A stretch of DNA of 64,000 nucleotides, taken from positions 1 through 64,000 of the forward strand of contig JAQFVV010000113.1 in the NCBI GenBank assembly GCA_028023455.1, written 5' to 3'. Below the pieces are notes generated by a model. That model was not told where the DNA came from. It did not search any database and worked only from the letters and a program-made list of their open reading frames with translations. Positions 34,789 through 47,000 of the stretch are shown in pieces; the stretch's first letter is position 1, and each line of letters starts with the position of its first letter. The position numbers and the translations under genes were made by a program. This stretch comes from Epiperipatus broadwayi (Eukaryota > Onychophora > Udeonychophora > Euonychophora > Peripatidae).

Positions 34789-37759
34789 TTGTAAAAAAAT
34801 AATTTCAAAAACATAAACTTCATAAAAAGTTATTTAAAACTCATCTTATATGGTAAATGGTAGAAAAATATAATTTTATAGAAATATATGTAAGTTTGAG
34901 TAATCAAATGATACTAAATGGTAGTACCACTCTTTAGATTCCAGGATGGATTCATCAGTGAGTTTAAATTAGATTGTATATACCCCACCACTCACAGTAA
35001 ATATATTTATATCTTTTTATATTATCCAAGCTAATGATCAGAGATTCAAACATTCTAAAATACTGGACTCGATCGAACCTGTTTGTATAGCTAAGTGCGT
35101 AATGTAAGATAATATGTTTGAAAATTAAACAAAACACAGAAATAGGATAATAATCTCTTTATTTAGGCACAAAATTTTATTTACATATTTCTTTTTTTAT
35201 TATTTAAAATGAAATCCACCTTGTAAATGTAAAAACAAAGATTTAAGGAAAAAAAATACCCGTGTGATAAAATACGAGTATTTCAAAATTTTGTGGATAT
35301 TTTACAATTTTTTTTTATTTGGAAAAATGATGTAAAAAAAAAATAATAATAAAACTATCCAACCTGTCCTGAGGTAATGGAATAATTTGGTACGTTAAAT
35401 TTACAGAAAGCACAAAGGATTTTGAACAAATGGAAGGTTGTTTTTTTTTTTTTTGCAAAATTCTGAATCTGCTAATTTGGCTAATTTTGGACGGTTATTT
35501 GATAAAATGCTATTTTAAACCATGATATAAAATGTAATAATATTTTAGCATTTGAATATCATAAAATACCAAAAAGAATAGGAATTATAGATTATAAGTT
35601 AATCATTTTCCTATTTTTTTCCACCCACATGTTTATATTCTCTCACTGATAAATTTATCACTCGGGTTTAGCTGAATTCCTTTTTGGAATGCAGTGAATA
35701 GTTTAAAATTTTTTAATAGATTATGTTAAACATTCACATCTTAATTATTTTATGTCTATAAATCATTAATAGTCATCCTAAATTCGAAAAAACAAAAGAT
35801 CAAATCGTGATATTTGCATTGTTTATATAAACCAATCTATAAAACACAAATATATCCAAATATCACTTGCTAATTTTATCATATACAAGTTTTTTAAAAA
35901 AGGAAATACATATCTAAATATGCAGCTCACTATTTAGTATTTCAGAGATTGATTTTTATTATCAACTATATCTAGATGATGGAGATCTAAAATGTAAAAA
36001 ATTATATAAAATTTTATTTGGGATTTATCTTATTATCTGTTCACCAATTATATCAAATACTCAAAACTGAATATTGGTTCACATTGAACTACTAATATCT
36101 AAAATTAGATTTTTGATATAATTAGCTAAATTCTCTAACAAGATTTGGTATCTACATATTATACCCGCTGCCTGTATTTCCGATGGCAGAATGCCGTACC
36201 TTTCTCCACTGAAGGGGGGGGGGGTGTTTGCAAGGGCAGAATGCCATATTAAAAAATCACAACTACAACATTCTACCATGTAAACACCCTCCTCCTCTCA
36301 CTAGAGAAAGATACGGCATTCTGCTATCCCAAACAGTGGCATACATAGATACCCAAAATTTCTTTTTAATCAACAAAAAGTCCCTTGCTTTAAACATTTT
36401 TTAAAATATATATTTTAAAAATTCTTTGTAATTTAGTTCTATTTTTGATAAAAAGTCAATCTCAGTAGAATGCCAAACAATGAATTAAACATTCGATATG
36501 TATCGTCTTTCCATTTTTATTTGTATGTATACATACATGGTGTACATTACATACAAAAATAATATATTTCCTTAGATAGATCTTTTTAATGCTATTAAAA
36601 TATATAATACATATAAAAATTTATTTAAAAGTAATATCATTTTTGCTTTAATTTTCTCATCTTTTTGAAATTCAAACTATTTTATAAATTTTCATTGCCG
36701 ACTTTGTTCTCTTCATGCTTTCCTGATAAATGTTTTCATTAAATTACTGCTTTAATTCTCCTGGAATAGAGTATATTTTTTAAAAAAAATGCATTTTGAA
36801 TGTATATGGAATTTTCATCATTCTTTACTTGACATCTATTTATTGTATTACATTAATTAAAAGACACTTTGTATGGTTTAACACAGTGATAAAATGATGT
36901 ACTAAAGTTCACAAATTGAAGCTCAACTCTGACACTTCTAATGTTCAAATGTCTTATAATCTTCAAAATGGCAACCCATTCAATTATTTATAATTACAGA
37001 ATAGGATGTATTGATAAAGTTTTTAGAATATTTTTAATCCTTATCTGTATAATAAAATTGCTTTAATGGCTATTGAATTACATTTAAATAAACTTCTAGT
37101 TAGGATTGCAAGAAATATGAGTGTGATAAGATCGAGATTATTTTTCAAGATATATATTCAGTGTCATCGGGTCACGTGAACAAAATGACTAAAAAATTGT
37201 TTTAGACAAAATTGTTAATACTAACAAATTTAATAAAATGTTCTTTAATATGCTTTTCACATTGTGTTCTCTAAGGATATATACAAAGATTAAAAGGTGT
37301 AAAAAGATCATAATAGTAGCCAGTATGCAGATTTGGTTGCTATTTGTGTCTATAAATTGATAGTGTGTGTATATATACAATACATATATATATATTCCAA
37401 CAGTATAAAAATTGCAGACCATTCTCTCATTATATATCTTGTGAATTTCGATTACTCATCAGATGAGTTCGATACTTGAAATAACTGCATTTTATATTTA
37501 TTTATATACGTGGGTGTGTGTCTTGTATGTACAACCTGTCTACATTGAAAACTCCAATTTAATTATGATTAATTTTATCTTTGAGGACATTTCTAGCCAT
37601 ATTATGATATATCTTTAAAATAAGGATTCAAACACTGTGAGGGATTTATATATTTAGTGATTAGTGGTAATGAAGTAAAATTTATTTAATCAATCTGATT
37701 TTACTATTTCATTTGCTTTCACCTCTATTTTGCACCTTTCTATCTCAGTAGAGTGATAA
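34789..37759. other. AT-rich DNA
   Basis: Apart from the inverted repeat at 36185-36329 nothing is recognised. The small - strand frames are low-complexity or overlap that repeat. Confidence 0.45.
36185..36329. repeat. Imperfect inverted repeat with a poly-G run
   Basis: GGCAGAATGCCGTACCTTTC...GGGGTGTTT (36185-36229) pairs with AAACACCCTCCTCC...GAAAGATACGGCATTCTGC (36282-36327). A third GGCAGAATGCCATA lies in the loop. An 11-G run marks the left arm. Confidence 0.65.
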
Positions 37760-37995
37760 GATTGATTGAAAATAAATCCAAGCTTCAAATTTAAATAGAT
37801 TACATTAAGGGCATAGGTAAATATTGAATTATCAACATACGTATGAAATCCAAGGGTTTCAAACCGCTAGCCCATCTGATGAGCAAAGGTTTTTCACAAA
37901 ATATATATATAGTGAAAAGTAATGATCTGAATCTTTTATACTGGGGAATAGTTATGAAATAAATTTGATATCTGTTTGATTACATGTATTTCTAC
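37760..37995 (+). repeat. Family E repeat, copy 1
   Basis: TTATCAACATACGTATGAAATC, GGGTTTCAAACCGCTAG and TTTATACTGGGGAATAG recur in order at 39255-39400. The first part (AAGCTTCAAATTTAAATAG) also recurs near 38490. Confidence 0.5.
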
Positions 37996-38583
37996 ATTAC
38001 ATACACTCATTGCAATGCAAGATTTACAGTCTTAGAAAACCTTAAATGAAAATGGCATGATGAAAATTGATCACTGCTTGGTTTCACATTAATTTATAGT
38101 CTTACTGTTAAACATTACATATATATTTTTTGCAATGTGATATAGGCTATTTTACAATAAAAAGTGGGTAGATGCATTCTCAAATCTTGAAGAAAAGCAG
38201 TGATGTGTTGGAATAAGAAAGACCGCTTCTGATTTAATGAAGGGCAAAGTAGAGGAGCACAAAATAGTGAAAGCAAATGCAATGTAAAAATCAAATGGAT
38301 CAAATACATTTTACTTCAACATCGATAATTATTACATATATAAATCCCTTATTGTGCGTTAATTATTATCTCGTAAGGCAAAAAAATATTCCTACATTCT
38401 AACTTGTGCTAAATTGAAGGATTAAACATACTAAAGAATAAAGTTGATTGTAAATAAATTAAAAATGAAGTTGATTGCAAACATATTCAAGCTTTGAATT
38501 TAAATAGGTTATATATAGATAATGATAAACAATAATTTAATATTGAATAAATATAATGTGAAAATTTACTAAGTCCATTTAAA

Positions 38584-38671
38584 ATAATAATTGAATTGTC
38601 CTTCAGTTGCCATATTATTTACTGTAAAAAGTTATTGAACATGGCAGCTAGAGGGCAGTTCAATTATTATT
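38584..38671. ncRNA. Hairpin with pre-miRNA-like geometry, candidate
   Basis: Arms 38584-38613 and 38641-38671 pair over about 31 positions with mostly G-U deviations and one mismatch (arm words TTGAATTGTCCTTCAGTTG and GCTAGAGGGCAGTTCAA). The loop is 27 nt. AT-rich pairing extends a few bases beyond. It could equally be a very short MITE. No expression evidence. Confidence 0.35.
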
Positions 38672-39209
38672 TAAAACCAGATGTACCTGACTCTTTAAAG
38701 GCCATTGTTTTATTTTTAATTGGTTTCTTTAACAAACCTTTTTTAAAGATTTAATGTAAATTAAACAAAATATTTTAATATTATATAAATAAATGTGAGA
38801 AATTCACAATTGGAAAAAAAAATGTTTGGAACATCCGGCCTGTTTGGTACACTTCAGATATGTACCAGACAAGGTATTAATAAAACTAAATTAAAATTTT
38901 TAATTATATCTGTTATATTTGATATGTCAATTTGACAGCATTATGGACAACTCTAAAAATTATAGTTTGTTAATGGCAAAATTACTTCCTGCATAAAATA
39001 TTATTCATAATAAAAATATGGATTATTAAATATAAAGGGTGGAATGCTCGGTTTAATTAGGCATAGTTTTTATTTATAAAAACAAATTTAAGGTTTTTTT
39101 TTTTTTGATATTTCAATTGTGAATTTGACACGTGACAGCCTTACAGACAAACATTCTTATGGAAACATATGACAGCCTTATGGATAAACATTCACATGAT
39201 TTTATATAT

Positions 39210-39440
39210 ATATAGATAGACTTGGTAAATTTCACATGACATATTTATTCAATAGATATATATCAAATTTATCAACATGGGTGTGAAAGTCAGGTGTTTC
39301 AAACCTTTAGTTCAGTTAAAGAGTGAAGGTTGTTTGAAATACATGAGTAGTGAGAGAAGGTCAGAAATTTAATACTGGTGAATACTTGCAATGATAAATC
39401 TGATGTCTATTTGTATATATATTTCTATAACACTAAAAAT
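39210..39440 (+). repeat. Family E repeat, copy 2
   Basis: TTATCAACATGGGTGTGAAAG, GTGTTTCAAACCTTTAG and TTTAATACTGGTGAATAC match copy 1 in order and spacing. It is preceded by two GTGACAGCCTTA-like words about 40 bp apart. Confidence 0.5.
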
Positions 39441-39637
39441 AAAATGTTTAATATGTATTATTTTCCTGAAGGTTTGTGATGATAGTGTTTTAATTGTATT
39501 TATATGTTGGACTATTTCCATAATCTAATATGAGTATTGAATGTCTTTAGAAAAATTTAATGACTTAAATATTCTAAATACATTCTACTGTTAGTAATAG
39601 CACACAAGTTAGTACATGCATAATATTTCAAGAGGTA

Positions 39638-39770
39638 TTATGCTCCTCTCTTCTTTCTGGCCTGACCAGTGACAATAATAGCATGGGAATAGAACTTGGA
39701 CCCTTAGATTCTTGAGTACTATGTTTTAAGGTAATGCTCTAATCAACTGAGCCATCCTGCCAAAGGCAAA
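39638..39770 (-). mobile_element. tRNA-derived SINE 2
   Basis: The - strand starts GGCAGGATGGCTCAGTTGAT (A-box TGGCTCAGTTG), has CCAAGTTCTATTCCCATGC (B box) and a tail with CACTGGTCAGGCCAGAAAG. Long extra bases in the variable region make a functional tRNA unlikely. Confidence 0.65.
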
Positions 39771-42700
39771 AGTCAATAGAAATTTCATATACTTATCTAT
39801 GAGATTCCTCCTGATTTCTCCACTTTTTCCTAAGAGCAAAGTTGATTAGTGGTTTCCATACATTATGTATACATACATCATATTGAATGAAAGAGACAAT
39901 TTTATTCCAATTTAACATTTAAATATCAGTAATCTTTATATATTAGTACATTGTCCTAAATATAGTTTTTTTTGAATATATTGATTGGTTACACTATTTT
40001 TAGCCATTTAGATTAATATAAACATCATGAACCTTTCATGACATTAGTTACCTCTCGGTAGTAACTATGACAATAGAATTGTGTGTTAGTTAAGTTAAAA
40101 TTTTATCCTTCAGTTATAAGCACAATAATTCTGATTCCCATCTTGTTTTTTTCCTGTTTGCACATGTATATGAGAAAGTAATTATATTTTTTGAACTTTC
40201 TGTCTTGTTTTTTTTTTTTGGAATTAGAATAGCATATTATTGTTGATGATTAAATTGGCTACATTGTTAAAATTCAGCCATATAGAAACAATAACACTTA
40301 AGTCTCAAAACTGGCTTTTTATTGTTGTAAAAAATGATTGTTATGAGCTATCCCTCTCATATTTGAATGGCTCATTACTATAAAATTTTATATGCCCTTT
40401 CACAATTACTGCAACTTTCAGCCTCTTTTTTATGAGTTGTGTAAATGACAACTACTTCAGATGGGTAATCCTTGCTTCAAATTCAAAATAATGGAAAGTG
40501 TCTCTATGTAAACCGATTATAATCTACCATTATTATATTAACTCAACACTAAACTAATTATTGGAAAAATACTGTAGCTCAGGAACCTCAATTCATTGAA
40601 AAAATGGACTGACATATTAATTTCAGATTTGCTAATAAGTCAAGACAAAATTTAATGAAGCTTAAACCCTGTTGTAATGGCTTTCATGACATTGGCTCTG
40701 GTCTTGTTTCATATATCCATTTCTGTAAGCTGACTTACTATGAGATATTTAAAAGGGAAAGCTTGGTTTAAGAAATGCATTTATCTGCCCTTTACTTGCA
40801 GACTGACACATTTTACAATTAGAAAGAATATACATGAGCAATATTCAAATTTATGCTGCTAAGATGATATCCTTGTTTTTCATATAATGATAATTTCTAT
40901 TGTCTAATGATTAATTAATTACGAAACATAACTTCAGATGTCATTGCTAATAAATATATTGGTACAAATATTTTATTTATTTTGCTTTCCACAATATTCT
41001 TGGTGTCATCTTTGTAATTATAACTATTCACATCTATGCCTTTTAATCTTTAAAAACAAGTTATTATGGACATGATATAATTTTTCTCAACCATTGACTT
41101 TAAATATTCAGGCATTACCATGTAACTGTTTATTCCAATTCAAAAACAGGCTCTGGGAAAGATAGATTAAGAAATAAGTTTATATTAGAGATATATAATA
41201 ATTGAGATTAAATAAAATATATGGAACTTGGAATTAGTCCATATCTGGATAGCGGAATATATTGGTAATTTGGTTCCAAACTTTAGGAGGCTTGAAATTT
41301 CTAATAATAAACTTGAATAGTGTAACTAGAAATTCTTATTATAGATTGCTTCACAGCCATATGTAGGTATTACCACTTGCGGTTTGTCTGCTCATAGTAA
41401 TCACTAAATTGTCTCACTCCAAATCAATGAAATGGTTAAGCAATAAAGGTAATATGCAAAGGTAATTATAAATTAAAATAAACCTAATTAACACTTAAAA
41501 TAATTTATAATTTATTGAAATTATAATTGCAGTTGTTAAAAATTTAGCTTAATTGACTTTACTTATTGAATTTAAAGATTCTTTGCTACAATGATCTTTA
41601 TTGCTTATAATAGCAATGACATGAAAAAAAAGGTTTACTTTATTGAAACTGTCAAGTTTTTTAATCTATTAGTCTTATCTTTATAAAGTCGAATCTCACG
41701 TTATGATTTGTAGAGGTCTCTCTTGCTAAAATTAAGCACTCAAGGCACATGTACTAAGGTTTTAGCCTTATATTAGTATTACATGCTGACATCGCACTTA
41801 ATAAGAATTAATATTTAATCTATTAGTGCACATTCAAGATCTTTTTACGATTTGTTCATTTCTTTAATGAGATATTCAGCTTATCCACTAGCAATATTAC
41901 TGGATTATTATGCTAATTATTTTTTTAGAAATAACATTTTTCAGTAGGATAATAAAATTGAAGGCTTTTTTTTTGATATTCAATTAATGATTAGAAGTAT
42001 GTGAGTAGGTGTAACATTCCTAAGCATGTGAGAAAAGAGGTTTTTATATTATATTGATCAAAAACGATGACTGGAATAACTGATCTGATTAATTGACCAA
42101 TTATGGCCAATAGTTTTCTCTATTGTTTTTATAGTTTAATCTGACTGAATCAAGTGTACTGTTATTTCATATATCTATGCTCTCATTGAACAGTTGTCTT
42201 AGAACAGTTTCTTTTGTAATGAGTTTTTTCTTTAATACAATTTTCATTTTTTTTAACTACTATATTTTTAGATTTTCATAATTTCTGTAAAGCCATAGAT
42301 ATGATTTTGTAATTATTATTATTTTTATATTTTAGTAATGATTTTTGTTTGAATTAAGATCACGAAATCAAAAACTTATTTTAGGAATCTTTAAGAAACA
42401 TCTGAATCTTTAAAAATATGTTTGAATTGATTATTACTAATCTTAACAAAAGAGTATAATATGAGATATACTGCACACAGTGTATATATAATTGTTCTTA
42501 GTGAAAATGTCTTATTGAAATAGAGGACATACATTTTTATAAAGTTAACTAAAATACAGTCGTATTCAGAACTTTAAGAAAAAAAATAGATATATTTCAT
42601 AGATACTGCCAAATATATTGGTGAAAGTTTTAAACTCTTTAGAACTGAAGTCAGCAATATGGTTATTGTGGCCATTAAGGTGTCTATGAAAAGAAAATGC

Positions 42701-42850
42701 AACACAATTGTTTTCCCGCCATTGTTTTGTAGCAGTTGTAATGACTTAGCTACGCATTGACTGTCTTAATATGTGAAGTATTTGAACTGTCCAGAATTGG
42801 AGATAGCAAGCATTAAAATTAATATAATTTTAAGATCACATCAGAATGAT
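39771..42850. other. Intergenic DNA with one exon-like segment
   Basis: After TTAATTTCAG at about 40625, one + frame stays open for 47 codons to 40790 (contains KPCCNGFHDIGSGLVSYIHF), with a possible donor T|GTAAGC inside. No partner exon or family was recognised. The rest shows nothing. Confidence 0.3.
41690..41785 (-). repeat. Family D repeat, copy 2
   Basis: The - strand shows TAAGGCTAAAACCTTAGTAC and GAGACCTCTACAAATCATAA, matching 25335-25400. Confidence 0.4.
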
Positions 42851-43041
42851 GAAATATTCTGGAATTTAGTTGATAAAAATATCTCATCTTTATTAAGAAA
42901 ATATGCTTTAAAAATGCACTGAACTTGTTTCAACAATGTAAATACAGTGCATATATATTGAAATATATTAAAGTGCATTTTTAAAGCATATTTTTAAAAT
43001 AAAAATCAGATATTTTTATCAACTAAATTCCAGAATATTTT
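42851..43041. repeat. 190-bp foldback element, nested stems
   Basis: The outer stem pairs ATATTCTGGAATTTAGTTG (42854-42872) with CAACTAAATTCCAGAATAT, and the inner stem pairs ATGCTTTAAAAATGCACT with AGTGCATTTTTAAAGCAT. A bulged region lies between. It sits about 680 bp beyond the presumed TTC13 poly(A) signal. Confidence 0.7.
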
Positions 43042-43720
43042 ATTGCTGAGTTTTCCTGCTTTCGTATTACCTTTTTTTTATTATTGATATGTAATTTTTA
43101 TTTTATGTACTGGTTTTTTAATTTATTAGAGAAAAAGTGCCTTTTAAAATATTTTTACCAGTTTTAATGTAATAACCATTATTTAATTCAGAATTTATTT
43201 TCTGAAAGGAGGTAATACTATGTTCTCATTGGTAAATAAGAATGTTAAATTAATAGTAACTTCTCTCTACAATTGAACTAAGTAAGGTCTGTAGCGATAA
43301 AAACTAGATAGCAGTGTAATAAATTTTTTACAATGGATTCTAGTTAATTGGGCTTCTAATAGGAGACACTGACTAAGGCCTTAAATTTCATATGTTCCTG
43401 TCTATTTGGGGATTTAATTTAAAATGATAAATTGCAAACGTGTGAATAAATGTGTTCGAATAATAAGATCAAAACTCAGTAATACAATTTTAAAAAACAA
43501 CAACATATTTTCAAATAATTTTGATGCACGTGATTTGAGCCATAGTGATATCTATCTTCACTTTAATGTAACACCCCCAAATGTAATGTTTATTTCATTA
43601 TACTTTATAAAATTCAGAATTTTTATTTTTTTAGTCCTTAAAATATTATAATCGAAACATTTCAAAGATCATAAGTATTTGTTAATTATATATATTTATC
43701 AGTGTGGTTCAAAATAGGCA

Positions 43721-43726
43721 TTTATT
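43721..43726 (-). terminator. Candidate poly(A) signal of TTC13
   Basis: AATAAA on the - strand, about 195 nt after the TTC13 stop codon. AATAAA is frequent by chance in such AT-rich DNA. Confidence 0.4.
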
Positions 43727-43921
43727 AATCTTTAGTAATTTCCCTCTTTGCCCCTCCCCCTCCAAAATATTGATAAGGATCACTGCATTAACAAAAAAGG
43801 AAATAAAAAAAAAAAGAGACTCCATTACCTCGTCACTGATAATATGTATCAAATATGAAACCCTGATTGTGTTGGAAGTAAATATACATTTTACTCCATT
43901 CTATTTTTAAATCTCAAAATT

Positions 43922-44018
43922 TTAACAACCTTTTGGAATGTGATTGAGCACCTCTATGACACTTCTGAGACTAGGAAGGACTTCTGAAACTCTTGGAAGA
44001 GACTGGAGTTTATTTTGC
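43922..44018 (-). CDS. TTC13: TTC13 terminal exon with stop codon
   Basis: The acceptor is GTTCATTTTAG. The frame gives QNKLQS, then LPRVSEVLPSLRSVIEVLN, then HIPKGC and TAA. The VSE-x-P-x-LRS-IEVLN block is the family's C-terminal signature. The exon starts with the third base of a codon, which fits exon C. Confidence 0.85.
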
Positions 44019-47000
44019 CTAAAATGAACAAACAACAACAAAAATTATATATAAAAATGTTATGCTTATACAAATGAGAACAAAATATTATTAGTGGTAA
44101 ATTATATAAATTCTATTTGGAAAAAACAATTTTTAATATTTTGAAATACAGTATACATCAAATATTTACAATAAATTATTAAATAAAATCTAGAGTCTAG
44201 AATTTATATAATAGAACATGTACATTAGAATCTGATGTAGAAAAAAATGGAAATGTAGTTTGTAAATTCAGTTCCTTTGTAATTGTGGGTGACAGGCATG
44301 ATCATCATCATTTATAAGTGCAACCAAGCTGCTTGTGAACTTGGAATATTTTTCGGAGATTAAAGCAATTTAGTTTTTCCTCTCCCAAACACTCAGATAT
44401 ATTAAGCTTTTATGCAATTCTGATTTTAAATAACAAGAAGATACATATAATTTGAAACATAAAATATATGAATTACATGAACTTAATTCATTCTTTTCAT
44501 GACTTTAGACCTCTTCCCATATTAAGTAATGTTTACCATCCATTGTTCAATACATGGACTGGATGATCACATGATCATGTTGTTATGCTGCTAGATCTGT
44601 GGTTAGCTTTTCATTTATCTATGTGTACATGAATTATATAAGCATGTGCAATTCAAATATCAAACTTACATATCTCAAGGTTAAATACCTCAACACAATG
44701 GAGTCATATGCAACAGTATTGGAATTGCCAAAAATATAATTAAAGATAATTCAAGAATCAATAACGGATAAAATATATAGCATATAGGTAATGATCCAAT
44801 TTGGTAAATGAATATCCTTCTAAATCAATATGATTTTGATGAAATATCTAATTGGTGTGTATGATTTACACATATATTCAAGGTTGCTATCATCTTAAAA
44901 TTCTAATCATTAGCTATGTTTTTCCATGTCTTTCCATATCTAGTAATAGTATTCCTGTATACTCTTCAAGTTTTTGAAGGATTTGTTTCAAATACAAACA
45001 CATATAAGATGATTAACTCACTTGTCTCATAAATAATTATAATCACAAATGTCTTAGCAATAATATACACATATATTTTCTAAGTATATATCATCAGAGT
45101 TGGCATAAATGACATTAAAACAATGTCAAACTAAGGACCAATAAGAAATAGAAGACATATAATCTAATTGGATGATGATGATTGAAATCCATCATGAGTT
45201 TATCTCAGCTGGCCCTTCAAATTATAATACAAAAATAAGCTACAGATTTCAAATAAATATTTTTTTTTGTTATGTGTATTGATTAGGAATTTGTTTTATT
45301 AATTAATTAAAAGACTTATCTGCAGTTTTGATTTTAAAAAAAAAAGAGAAGAGCTAAGAAAAAAAACAGGCTGATAGTAAAGCTTTTTTTCAAGTAGATC
45401 AATATAAAAGGAATTGGAAAAATTAAAGCATTTTTTTTTGAGATTCATTCTCAGACAGTGTCAGAGAGTTATTAGACATTTGTTCAGAGATTATACTAGC
45501 AGAGACTATAGCACAGATGATTAAGAGTTGTCAGAGTGTACAAACAAGAGAGTTAAATAGGCCAGTGGTACTTTTTAAAAGAAAGTTTAGGTGAGAAGTT
45601 AGACTTTGGATTGCTGGCAAAATTGAATTTATATCAGTATGGAATGCCATCAAAATTGTTATTGCATGTAGTATGAATTTGTGAGTGGCTAAAATGTTAT
45701 TTCCTTGAATGGTTAAAGAAATCAAAATGGAGTAGAGGACCTCAGTTCTAAACCAGTTTCTTTTCCCTAATCAGCATGTAAGTTTGTAGCTCATTGATTA
45801 TATTCAAGTGTCTGTTTAATGAAAAAACAATCCCGTAAAGAAGATCAACAAATTTAAATCAGTGTGCCTCCGTTTTATAGTTTTACCCATGGTGAATATG
45901 CTGGAAGCCTGGAATAAATTCCTTAATTATTATTTGTTTTAAAGAAAAGAAGAAGAAATATACTGATTAAGTAAAACATTTTTTTTTTGTATTAGAACCA
46001 TTGAAGAGAACTTAGTTCCAGATATATTTTTATTAGATTAAAATATATTGGAGAAAAGAAAACCACACACTATGGGGCAGATTTTTTTATTTATTAGATT
46101 TTGAACCTATCTAATATATGGAATTAGTTTTTTTATAATCTATAAATTAGTCAATATGTATAAATATTTATAACAACAATAAATATGATAGTAATTAATT
46201 ATTATATACAGTCTTTCAATATGCAGTACTTTTGGTTAATTACTTAACCCTCTTCAATTGTCATTAAACTCAAAAAACATAATGGAAACAACATCAACTC
46301 ACCATAATAAAAAAAAAATTAAGGAGGATATTTTCATAAATAAAAATAAAATGAATATAATTAATAAACAAGCTGCTAATGTTATTCCTGGGATTTGAGT
46401 TGATGTTTGCTTCCATTATGCTTTTTGAATTTAACAGCAGTTGAGAAGGGTTAAATAATTAACTGAAAGTACTTCTGTGGTTTGAAAGACTGTATGCAAT
46501 AGTTAATTACTGTTCAATCTATTATTTTTAATATTGTTACAATATTTTTTAATTAATGGACATTTTATTTTAATTATATATGTGTATGGAATAAAATAAG
46601 ATTATAAATCTATCCACAATTATGACATTATTTTTTTTGTTGTTGTAAATGAAATTGATAATTGTCACACATTAATATGTGTGCATAAATGAAATATATG
46701 TGCAGTAATTATTTTATATTTTTACACAACAATGAAAGGTCAATGTTCTTATAATTATTAATCATTACTTTAATTTTTTTATATATACGTATTTATAATT
46801 ATAGAATAGGGGAGAAAGGTTTTTCACTTATATTTTATTATTATAATTCTTTAAAGTATCATTTAAATTTAAAATGATTAGAGTTTTTTTTTAAAATGAT
46901 TGGAGTTTTTATTTAATTTATTTATTCAATATAATAAAATAATTACTAACTAGAAACATTTGGTGTTCAATTTATCCTCTCATCTCACTCCACTGCCAAT

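Noticed and set aside
39638-39770. Possible genuine tRNA gene on the - strand
   Set aside because: The region between A and B boxes is too long and irregular, and a related tail occurs at 23.8 kb.
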